DNA of 64,000 bases. It comes from Candidatus Parcubacteria bacterium. Lineage in GTDB: Bacteria; Patescibacteriota; Saccharimonadia; Saccharimonadales; Saccharimonadaceae. Both the position numbers and the translations under genes were made by a program. The notes under the pieces were generated by a model that was not told the origin of the DNA, made no database searches, and saw only the letters and a program-made list of their open reading frames with translations. The stretch is taken from contig JAEYUP010000001.1 in the NCBI GenBank assembly GCA_023432445.1, forward strand, positions 558,001 through 622,000, given 5' to 3'. Shown piece by piece: positions 1-7,235 of the stretch; position 1 is the stretch's first letter; every line of letters begins with the position of its first letter.

Positions 1-1
1 A

Positions 2-1126
2 TTTGGAATAATAGTTGGGCTAGTAGTTCTGGTAGCTCTGGTAGTTGTTCATGAACTTGGTCACGCTATAGTTGCTAGGCGCAATGGTGTAGTAGTAGAA
101 GAGTTTGGCATTGGTTTCCCGCCTCGAGCCTGGAAGAAAAAGCTAAAGAACGGCGTGCTGTTGACGTTGAATTGGTTGCCTCTGGGTGGCTTTGTTAAGC
201 TCCAGGGCGAGCACGACTCCGCCAAGAAAAAGGGCGATTATGGCGCAGCTACATTTTGGGTTAAAACCAAGATTTTGTTCGCTGGAGTAGTGATGAACTG
301 GGCTATGGCCGTGATTCTTTTGACTATCGTGTCACTGGTTGGTCTGCCAAAGCTCATTCCGAACCAATTTTCCGTTGCCTCTGACGCCACTGTCGTTCGA
401 GCGCCTGTCACCTTAGGGTCGTTAGAGTCTGGCTACCCGGCCGAGAAAAGTGGCCTACAAGCTGGCGACGAAGTAACGGCCGTTTCAGGCGAACCGGTCA
501 GTACGGTCGAGCATTTCATCGAACTTACCCGACAGAACCGAGGACAAGATATCACCGTTGACTATACGAGAGCCGGTGAGACTAAGTCGGTTGAGGTATC
601 TTTACGCGACACAGAGACTGCCGTCTTTGGGGCGACGCTTCTACAAAGTGAATCCATTAGGTCTACTTGGTCGGCGCCACTTGTGGGTGTAGTGACCACC
701 GCGCAGTATACCTGGGCCACCATGCAAGGCATCTGGCAACTTGGTAGCGACTTCTTTGCTGGACTTTTTGGTCAACTGAGTACAGATCAGGCAGTGCGCG
801 ACCAGGCCAAAGACCAACTGGACCGAGCGGGTGCTAGCGTCGCTGGACCGGTCGGAATATTAGGCGTGATCTTTCCAGCGGCCAGCGAAGCCGGGCCGAT
901 ACAGGTGATTTTTCTAGCTGCCATAGTATCGCTTACCCTGGCGGTTATGAATGCATTGCCGATACCGGCGCTAGATGGTGGACGATGGTTTGTAACAATG
1001 TTGTTTAGGCTGTTAAAGAAACCGCTAAGTAAATCGCGTGAAGAGAACATTCACGGGACAGGGTTCCTGCTACTTATGGTATTAATAGTATTAGTTACAA
1101 TAGCCGATGTCACAAAGCTTCTCTGA
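2..1126 (+). CDS. rseP: RseP-like site-2 zinc metalloprotease (5' end cut off)
   Basis: Intramembrane M50 protease of the RseP/RasP type, which cleaves membrane-bound substrates such as anti-sigma factors or signal-peptide remnants. The frame is open from base 2, so the N-terminus lies before the window. The zinc motif HELGH is encoded at 50-64 within a hydrophobic segment. A PDZ-like domain follows at about 410-600, and the second metal-ligand motif (NALPIPALDGG) is near 950-980. The C-terminus is a further membrane segment. An internal ATG at 155 would drop HELGH and is not the start. The stop overlaps the next gene by 20 nt, so the two are probably co-transcribed. Family assignment is secure; the substrate is not visible. 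Confidence 0.93.
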   Translation, partial: FGIIVGLVVLVALVVVHELGHAIVARRNGVVVEEFGIGFPPRAWKKKLKNGVLLTLNWLPLGGFVKLQGEHDSAKKKGDYGAATFWVKTKILFAGVVMNWAMAVILLTIVSLVGLPKLIPNQFSVASDATVVRAPVTLGSLESGYPAEKSGLQAGDEVTAVSGEPVSTVEHFIELTRQNRGQDITVDYTRAGETKSVEVSLRDTETAVFGATLLQSESIRSTWSAPLVGVVTTAQYTWATMQGIWQLGSDFFAGLFGQLSTDQAVRDQAKDQLDRAGASVAGPVGILGVIFPAASEAGPIQVIFLAAIVSLTLAVMNALPIPALDGGRWFVTMLFRLLKKPLSKSREENIHGTGFLLLMVLIVLVTIADVTKLL

Positions 1127-1880
1127 AACTATTAGTCATAGGTTTAAAAACTGGCGCCGCTATGCTTTAGTTTTAGGCCTGCCGCTCTGGGCGTTTTTAG
1201 GCTTTATATTAGCCCAGGCGCTGGTGTTTGCGCTTATTGCTGTTTTACAGGCCCTCAAAGTTCCAGTTGAAAATGTAAACCAAGCTATGCTTAGTACTAT
1301 ACTGGCGGCGGCGATTTACACTGTTTCGGTAGGCTTGGTGCTGATGGTTCCTTGGTGGGTTAAAAGGCGCCCTACGACCATCAAAGACCTAGGGCTAACA
1401 GCTAGTCCTAGCGGTCTGGACTTTTTATGGGCACCAGCAGGATACGTTGTCTACGCTATCGCCTCGGTTCTAGTAATGGCCTTGGCGACCATTGTTTTGC
1501 CCTTCGTTGATTTCCAACAAGTTCAGCAAACAGGCTTTAACGGCATCACGCAGCAGTACGAATTGATATTGGCCTTCGTGTCATTAGTGGTGGTAGCGCC
1601 TGTAGCCGAAGAGGTGCTATTTAGGGGCTATCTACTCGGCAAACTTCGTAAGCGAGCACCGCTATGGATCGCTATCTTGGTAACAAGTCTTACATTCGCT
1701 ATCGTACACTTTGCCTGGAATGTTGGTATCGATGTATTCGTGCTCAGTATCGTACTCTGCGTACTGAGAGTTATGACGGGAACTCTCTGGGCGCCCATCA
1801 TGCTTCACATGCTCAAAAATGGCATCGCATTCTATTTCCTCTTTATTAACCCGACACTTATCGGTACACTAGGAGGATAA
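1107..1880 (+). CDS. CPBP (CAAX/Abi) family intramembrane metalloprotease
   Basis: 257-residue multi-pass membrane protein with the motifs of CPBP glutamic-type intramembrane proteases: EEVLFRG near residue 168, a His in FAIVHFAW near 200, and HMLKN near 235. Family members process prenylated or other membrane proteins, or give immunity to bacteriocins; the substrate here is unknown. It begins inside the 3' end of rseP (20-nt overlap), and its stop abuts the RBS and start of proS. The three genes look like one operon. Two adjacent intramembrane proteases suggest a membrane-proteolysis unit, but this is inference. Confidence 0.88.
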   Translation: MSQSFSETISHRFKNWRRYALVLGLPLWAFLGFILAQALVFALIAVLQALKVPVENVNQAMLSTILAAAIYTVSVGLVLMVPWWVKRRPTTIKDLGLTASPSGLDFLWAPAGYVVYAIASVLVMALATIVLPFVDFQQVQQTGFNGITQQYELILAFVSLVVVAPVAEEVLFRGYLLGKLRKRAPLWIAILVTSLTFAIVHFAWNVGIDVFVLSIVLCVLRVMTGTLWAPIMLHMLKNGIAFYFLFINPTLIGTLGG

Positions 1881-1882
1881 TG

Positions 1883-3121
1883 ATGCGAGTATCTCAATTA
1901 TTTACAAAAACTCTTAAAGAGGCGCCAGCCGACGAAGTTGCTAAAAATGCCCAACTACTGATCCGAGCTGGATTTGTTTCTAAGGAAATGGCCGGTGTTT
2001 ATACCTACTTACCGCTTGGCAAAAAAGTTCTGGACAACATCATACAGATTATTCGTGAAGAGATGGATGCCGTTGGGGGCAACGAGATTAGTTTAACGGC
2101 TCTGCAAAAACGTGACGTCTGGGATGCTTCGGGGAGATGGAATGATGAGGTGATGGATGTCTGGTTTAAGACTAAGTTGGCTAATGGTACGGAGCTTGGA
2201 CTGGCGCCGACTCACGAGGAGCCGCTCACCAAGCTGATGAAGTCTTACATTCATAGTTACAAAGACCTACCAGTATATCCGTACCAGTTTCAGATAAAGT
2301 TCCGAAATGAGCTGAGGTCTAAGAGCGGCCTGATGCGCGGGCGCGAGTTTTGGATGAAGGACCTATATAGCTTCAGTAGAGACCAGGCGGAGCATGACGA
2401 GTTTTATGAAAAAATATCCGAAGCTTACCGGCGCGTTTTCGAGCGTCTTGGACTTGGCGATTCGACCTTCAAGACTTTTGCGAGTGGTGGCAGCTTTGCC
2501 AAATTTAGCCACGAATTCCAGACACTAAGCCCAGTCGGGGAAGACGTCATTTATCTAAATAGGCAAAAGGGCGTCGCTATTAATGAAGAGGTTTATACCG
2601 ATGAAGTAATCAGCGAGCTCGGTTTGGTAAAAGAGGAGCTGGAGCAGGTTAAGGCGGTTGAAGTTGGTAATATATTTACGCTTGGAACTCGTTTTTCCGA
2701 CCCACTGGAGCTGACCTTCACCGATGAGACTGGTGATTCAAAGCCTGTGATTATGGGTAGCTACGGCATTGGACCTAGCCGTTTAATGGGCCTTATTGCT
2801 GAACATTTCGCTGACGAAAAAGGCTTAGTCTGGCCAGAGAACATTGCGCCGTTCAAAGTATACTTGGTGAGTATCGGAGATGTTGCGAGCGAGGCGGAAG
2901 ATTTAGTGGGCGCGCTTGAGGCCGCTGGAGTTAGCGTGCTTTATGACGATCGCGACGAGCGACCAGGGGCCAAATTTGCTGACGCTGAACTTGTCGGCTT
3001 GCCATTTAGGGTGACGATAAGTGAGCGTAATTTAGCCGAAGGGAAGGTCGAATTGACCCGACGTTCGACCGGCGAAACTACCATATTGACACGCGACGAA
3101 CTGCTTGATACACTGAAATAA
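1883..3121 (+). CDS. proS: Proline-tRNA ligase, short form without editing insertion
   Basis: Charges tRNA-Pro with proline. Class II synthetase motifs are visible: motif 2 around FRNELRSKSGLMRGREF, motif 3 around GSYGIGPSRLMG, and a C-terminal anticodon-binding domain (DDRDERPGAKFADAELVG). At about 412 residues it is much shorter than the ~570-residue bacterial form because the YbaK-like editing insert between motifs 2 and 3 is replaced by a few dozen residues. Two in-frame ATGs exist, at 1880 and 1883. The perfect AGGAGG at 1871-1876 lies 6 nt from the second and only 3 from the first, so 1883 is preferred. It shares its 5' boundary with the CPBP protease gene. Confidence 0.95.
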   Translation: MRVSQLFTKTLKEAPADEVAKNAQLLIRAGFVSKEMAGVYTYLPLGKKVLDNIIQIIREEMDAVGGNEISLTALQKRDVWDASGRWNDEVMDVWFKTKLANGTELGLAPTHEEPLTKLMKSYIHSYKDLPVYPYQFQIKFRNELRSKSGLMRGREFWMKDLYSFSRDQAEHDEFYEKISEAYRRVFERLGLGDSTFKTFASGGSFAKFSHEFQTLSPVGEDVIYLNRQKGVAINEEVYTDEVISELGLVKEELEQVKAVEVGNIFTLGTRFSDPLELTFTDETGDSKPVIMGSYGIGPSRLMGLIAEHFADEKGLVWPENIAPFKVYLVSIGDVASEAEDLVGALEAAGVSVLYDDRDERPGAKFADAELVGLPFRVTISERNLAEGKVELTRRSTGETTILTRDELLDTLK

Positions 3122-3141
3122 CTAGAGGAGAGATTGTTCCA

Positions 3142-3165
3142 CCCTACGCTACATATAGCGTAGGG
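3142..3165 (+). terminator. Hairpin after proS
   Basis: Perfect 10-bp stem (3142-3151 with 3156-3165) with a CATA loop, 20 nt after the proS stop. It is followed only by a short mixed T tract, so it is a weak intrinsic terminator or an mRNA-stabilising hairpin ahead of greA. Confidence 0.55.
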
Positions 3166-3200
3166 GTTCGTTTAGAGCCGGAACATGAAGAAAGAATATT

Positions 3201-3656
3201 ATGAAGAAACAATACCAGATTACAGCAGAAGGAAAGAAAGAGCTAGAGAAAGAACTGGCTGAGTTGAAGTCTCGCCGTGGTGCGGTTGCCGACAAGATTT
3301 CTGAGGCTCGTGACTTCGGTGATTTAAGTGAAAACGCCGAGTATGATGCCGCTCGTGAAGAGCAGGGACTGCTTGAGACTCGTATCTCTGAGATTGAAGA
3401 AATCATCACCAACGCCAACATCATCAAGGCAAGCCGCAAAAGCACCATCGACCTTGGCAGCAAGGTGGAGTTAAAAACTGGCAAGAAAACTGTCGCCTAC
3501 ACGATTGTCGGCCCAGTTGAGGCCGATCCGCTAGCTGGAAAAATCAGCAACGAATCGCCGATTGGCATGGCTCTTTTTGGCAAAAAAGTCGACGACAAAG
3601 TCGTAATCTCGACACCAAAAGGCAACACGACCTACACAATCGTCGCTATACGCTAG
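3201..3656 (+). CDS. greA: Transcription elongation factor GreA
   Basis: 151 residues, the normal GreA length. It binds the RNA polymerase secondary channel and stimulates cleavage of backtracked RNA. The N-terminal coiled-coil hairpin shows the typical acidic tip region (GDLSENAEYDAAREEQ, residues ~42-57). The C-terminal FKBP-like domain carries the common ending (SNESPIGMALFGKKVDD). The start at 3201 is supported by the family N-terminus (YQITAEGKKELEKEL). An earlier ATG at 3185 is out of frame. It is separated from proS by a hairpin and from the ABC gene by an extended -10 promoter, so it may be transcribed alone. Confidence 0.96.
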   Translation: MKKQYQITAEGKKELEKELAELKSRRGAVADKISEARDFGDLSENAEYDAAREEQGLLETRISEIEEIITNANIIKASRKSTIDLGSKVELKTGKKTVAYTIVGPVEADPLAGKISNESPIGMALFGKKVDDKVVISTPKGNTTYTIVAIR

Positions 3657-3666
3657 TCTATCAGCC

Positions 3667-3675
3667 TGATATAAT
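3667..3675 (+). promoter_or_regulatory. Extended -10 promoter (TGA-TATAAT) for ABC pair
   Basis: TG, one base, then a consensus TATAAT ends 11 nt before the ATG at 3687. No -35 is recognisable. The predicted transcript starts within a few bases of the start codon. Confidence 0.7.
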
Positions 3676-3686
3676 TAAGGGTAAGC

Positions 3687-4400
3687 ATGATTGAAGTAAA
3701 AAATATTACCAAAACATATGGTAAGAAGGCTAATGTTTTCCGAGCCTTAGATGACGTATCTTTTTCTATTCCCGACGGCGCCAGCGTGGCGATTGTAGGC
3801 AAGTCAGGTAGCGGTAAGTCTACTCTGATGCACGTTATGAGCGGTCTAGACAGGCCGGAGGTCGGCGAGGTCATCATCGACGGTGTTGACATTTTGAAGC
3901 TTAAGAACAAAGCGGTTGATAAGTTTCGTTCCGAAAAGATCGGCTTCATATTTCAGGCTTTTTTCGTTCAAGCTAATGAAACGACTTACGACAACGTGGC
4001 TCTCCCTCTGGAGATAGCTAAAGTTGGCATACGTAGTCGCAAGCAGCGCGTCGAAGCGGCCATTGAGACCGTTGAGCTGACTGACAAGCTAAAGCAAAAG
4101 GCGCGCAACCTTTCCGGTGGTCAGAAGCAACGCCTGGCCATAGCCAGGGCCATCGTTAACCGCCCTAGTATTATTTTTGCCGATGAGCCAACCGGCAATC
4201 TAGACTCGACAACCGGCGCCAAGATTGAAGACCTGCTGTTTGGTTTAAATAAGAAGAACGGCAGTACGCTTATCATCGTGACGCATGACACCGAGCTAGC
4301 ACGCAAGTGTGACATCCAAATTTTCATTAAAGACGGCCAAGTTGAACGAATCGAAAATCAAAAGCCAGTTAAGCGAGCCAAGAAGGGGACCAAAAAATGA
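3687..4400 (+). CDS. ABC transporter ATP-binding protein, MacB/LolD type
   Basis: 237-residue nucleotide-binding subunit with Walker A GKSGSGKS (residues 38-45), signature LSGGQKQR (~142), Walker B IIFADEP (~161) followed by TGNLDS, and a switch His in VTHD. The TGNLD form and the ATGA overlap with the permease at 4397 place it in the MacB/LolD/FtsE class of mechanotransmission ABC systems, not an importer. The C-terminus is Lys-rich. An extended -10 box lies just upstream with no SD, so translation is probably leaderless. The transported substrate or mechanical role cannot be read from sequence. Confidence 0.93.
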   Translation: MIEVKNITKTYGKKANVFRALDDVSFSIPDGASVAIVGKSGSGKSTLMHVMSGLDRPEVGEVIIDGVDILKLKNKAVDKFRSEKIGFIFQAFFVQANETTYDNVALPLEIAKVGIRSRKQRVEAAIETVELTDKLKQKARNLSGGQKQRLAIARAIVNRPSIIFADEPTGNLDSTTGAKIEDLLFGLNKKNGSTLIIVTHDTELARKCDIQIFIKDGQVERIENQKPVKRAKKGTKK

Positions 4401-5779
4401 AAACGATCGATATCGCCCAGCGAGCTGCTCGCAGTCTTCGAAACGCCAAGGCTCGGACCATCTTGACCAGCCTCGCTATCGGCGTCGGCGCTTTTACAAT
4501 CGCTGTTTCTTTAGCCGCTGGTGAGGGTGCGCGCCAGTATGCCGACAAGCTTATTGGTTCAAACGTAAATCCTAGGGCTTTGTTTATAGTGGCCGACGAG
4601 TCGTTGTTTGAAGGCGGCGGGGCGCCTGGCGCTGGTGGTCTTCGGGAATACGACCCGGATGTCAGCCAGACGCGCAGTGGCGTTACTTTGAAGCAGATGA
4701 CCCAAGCGGACGTCGACATGCTATCAGATCGTGAAGACTTAGAGTACGTAACACCAACTTTCCAGCCACAAGTTCAGTTCATGCAGTTTGCAAAAAGTGA
4801 CAAGAAATTTTCTTCCGAAGTGGTGACTTACGATCCAACGATTACTTCTGAAGTAGAGATTGGGTCGTTGCCAGCGAGCGGCGAGCAGTTAGCAGGCAAC
4901 GAGGCGGTCATACCTCAGTCCTTTGCTGACACCTTGATTGAACTCGGAGTGGTTAGTAACAGGGATGAGCTTATAGGTGCAAGGTTGGTCATGACGGCAG
5001 CCCAACCAACTGCGGCCGTTAGTAGCGACCAGCTAGCCGAGGCTTTTATGAAAGGCGGTCAGGCAGCAGTGATAGAGTTGACCAAGCCAGTCACGAAAGA
5101 GTTTTCATTTACGATAAAAGCATTGGCTAAGCGCTCTGCCACAGCACTTACCGGCAGCACGGCTATCCAGATATCGGCCAATCAAGCTCGGGCACTGTCT
5201 GAGTTTACTACCAAGGGCACGGAGTCGTATCAGAAGTATATTGGCGTTACGGCACTGGCGAAAGACGGTTTTGATCCGGTTGCAGTTAAAGAAGATCTGC
5301 GCACCAAAGAGTTTTACGCTCAAACCGCTCAAGACCTTCAGGCGATATTGTTTACCATAGTCAATACACTGCAGGGTATCGTGCTTGGTTTTGGCATCGT
5401 GGCCTTGATCGCTAGTATATTTGGCATAATAAACACCCAGTATATTAGCGTTCTGGAACGAACGCGCGAGATTGGACTTATGAAGGCGCTGGGTATGCGT
5501 GGGCGTAGCGTCAGTCGGCTTTTTCAGTTTGAAGCGGCCTGGATAGGTTTCCTTGGTGGTGTACTAGGCTCGGCAGTGGCGGTTATCGCCGGCAGCTCGC
5601 TGAACCCATGGATTACAGAGTCTCTGGAGCTAGGCGAGGGCAATTACATTTTGATATTCCAACCGATTCCGATAGCCGTTATGATCGTAGCGCTGATGCT
5701 AGTAGCTATGCTGGCCGGCTGGTTCCCGGCCCGAAAAGCCGCTAAGCTAGATCCAATCGAAGCCTTGCGAACCGAATAG
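4397..5779 (+). CDS. MacB/FtsX-type ABC transporter permease
   Basis: 460-residue permease partner of the preceding ATPase (ATGA overlap). It has one N-terminal membrane helix (~residues 22-44), a large extracytoplasmic MacB-PCD-like region (~50-300) and three C-terminal helices typical of the FtsX domain. The segment LERTREIGLMKALGMRGRSV before helix 3 is the coupling region typical of the family. No MacA-like adaptor is next to it, which fits a monoderm envelope where such pairs work alone in peptide efflux, envelope sensing or lipoprotein handling. The specific role is unknown. Confidence 0.9.
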   Translation: MKTIDIAQRAARSLRNAKARTILTSLAIGVGAFTIAVSLAAGEGARQYADKLIGSNVNPRALFIVADESLFEGGGAPGAGGLREYDPDVSQTRSGVTLKQMTQADVDMLSDREDLEYVTPTFQPQVQFMQFAKSDKKFSSEVVTYDPTITSEVEIGSLPASGEQLAGNEAVIPQSFADTLIELGVVSNRDELIGARLVMTAAQPTAAVSSDQLAEAFMKGGQAAVIELTKPVTKEFSFTIKALAKRSATALTGSTAIQISANQARALSEFTTKGTESYQKYIGVTALAKDGFDPVAVKEDLRTKEFYAQTAQDLQAILFTIVNTLQGIVLGFGIVALIASIFGIINTQYISVLERTREIGLMKALGMRGRSVSRLFQFEAAWIGFLGGVLGSAVAVIAGSSLNPWITESLELGEGNYILIFQPIPIAVMIVALMLVAMLAGWFPARKAAKLDPIEALRTE

Positions 5780-5836
5780 CTGTTTTCTGCGCGCACCCGT
5801 CATGGCCACGTAGAGAGAAGAATTGTCAGTCGTATA

Positions 5837-5845
5837 TGTTACAAT
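5837..5845 (+). promoter_or_regulatory. Extended -10 promoter (TGT-TACAAT) for serS
   Basis: TGTTACAAT ends 10 nt upstream of the serS ATG at 5856. This placement makes the in-frame codon at 5823 unusable as a start and predicts a leaderless mRNA. Confidence 0.65.
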
Positions 5846-5855
5846 ATCTCTAGTC

Positions 5856-7154
5856 ATGTTAGACATTAGATTTATCCGCGAGAATGCTGAATTGGTGCAA
5901 GAAAATGCTCGTCGTAAAGGTTACGATGTAGATATTACAACACTATTACAGCGCGATGACGCCAGGCGAGAAGTGGCCAAAAGGGTTGATGAGCTGCGCG
6001 AGCGTCGTAACGCCAACGCCGCCAAAATGAAGGGCGGCCAGCCCGAACAGGCCGTGATCGACGAGGGCAAGGAAATTAAGGCAGAGCTAGGCGAGCTTGA
6101 GAAAACGCTCGATGAACTGGAGCTAGATGTGCTTGCCAGGCAGAAGGCTGTACCGAACCTAGCTTTAAGTGATGTGCCGCTTGGGACTACAGAAGATGAT
6201 AATGTAGTGGCGAAGACGGTCGGTAGTACCAGAGAGTTTGATTTTGAGCCGAAAAGTCATCATCAAATCGCCGAAGCGCGGGAGTGGATTGATAAAGAGA
6301 GAGCCGCCAAGATTTCGGGAAGTCGCTTTGCCTACATTAAGGGAGATCTCGTTAAGTTACAGTTTGCACTGATTCAGTTTGTACTTGATACGTTGACGGA
6401 TGAAAAAACTTTGCGCGATATCGCCGACGCCGCCGGGTTAAAAGAAGTGTCGGCGAAACCATTTACGCCGATTTTACCACCGCTGTTGATTAAAACAGAT
6501 ATGTACGATGCCATGGACCGCCTCGAGCCGCGTGACGATCGCTATAAGTTAGAGTCTGACGATCTGTGGCTGCAAGGAAGCGCCGAGCACGTCATCGGTA
6601 GTATGCACGCTCAAGAAATTTTCGAGGAATCCTCACTGCCAGTTCGTTACATCGGCTACGCTACTAGTTTCCGACGTGAGGCTGGAACTTATGGGAAGGA
6701 CACCGAAGGTATTTTCCGCATGCACCAGTTTGACAAGCTGGAGATGGAAACGTTTTCAACGGCTGACGATGGCTTAAACGAACATTTGTTCCTAGTTGCC
6801 GTCCAGGAATATCTCTTGTCCAAGCTGGAGTTGCCGTATAGAGTTATCCAAAAATGCACGGCTGATATCGGTAAACCTAACGCTCGTGGTATTGATATGG
6901 ATGTGTGGTTTCCGGGCCAAGACAAATACCGCGAAACTCACACTGCCGACTACATGACGGACTATCAGGCGCGTCGCTTGCAGACTAGGGTTCGACGCGA
7001 AAGTGGGTTGGAGCTTGTTCATACTAATGATGCGACTGCCTTTGCGCTTGGTAGAACGATGATAGCGATTATCGAGAACAACCAGCAGGTTGACGGCTCG
7101 GTAACGGTGCCGGCCGTTCTGAGGCCTTACTTGGGCGGTAAAGACAGTCTCTAA
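5856..7154 (+). CDS. serS: Serine-tRNA ligase
   Basis: Charges tRNA-Ser. The protein has 432 residues from the ATG at 5856 (MLDIRFIRENAE, the usual SerRS N-terminus). The frame extends upstream to 5823, but those codons lie across the promoter. The N-terminal antiparallel coiled-coil arm (~residues 30-105) binds the tRNA long variable arm. The class II core shows motif 2 (SFRREAGTYGKDTEGIFRMHQF) and motif 3 (NDATAFALGRTMIAIIE). Length and motifs are normal. It is followed by the secA promoter and so is probably monocistronic. Confidence 0.95.
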   Translation: MLDIRFIRENAELVQENARRKGYDVDITTLLQRDDARREVAKRVDELRERRNANAAKMKGGQPEQAVIDEGKEIKAELGELEKTLDELELDVLARQKAVPNLALSDVPLGTTEDDNVVAKTVGSTREFDFEPKSHHQIAEAREWIDKERAAKISGSRFAYIKGDLVKLQFALIQFVLDTLTDEKTLRDIADAAGLKEVSAKPFTPILPPLLIKTDMYDAMDRLEPRDDRYKLESDDLWLQGSAEHVIGSMHAQEIFEESSLPVRYIGYATSFRREAGTYGKDTEGIFRMHQFDKLEMETFSTADDGLNEHLFLVAVQEYLLSKLELPYRVIQKCTADIGKPNARGIDMDVWFPGQDKYRETHTADYMTDYQARRLQTRVRRESGLELVHTNDATAFALGRTMIAIIENNQQVDGSVTVPAVLRPYLGGKDSL

Positions 7155-7157
7155 GGG

Positions 7158-7186
7158 TTGTGTCTCACCTCAGATAATCGTATAAT
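7158..7186 (+). promoter_or_regulatory. Promoter for secA (TTGTGT-N17-TATAAT)
   Basis: A -35-like TTGTGT at 7158-7163, a 17-bp spacer and a consensus TATAAT at 7181-7186 lie 49 nt before the secA ATG at 7236. The leader carries an SD-like AGGCGAGGG near 7221-7229. Confidence 0.65.
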
Positions 7187-7235
7187 TGTTTACAGATTAA
7201 ATACCGAATTATTCCTAAGTAGGCGAGGGTTAAAA

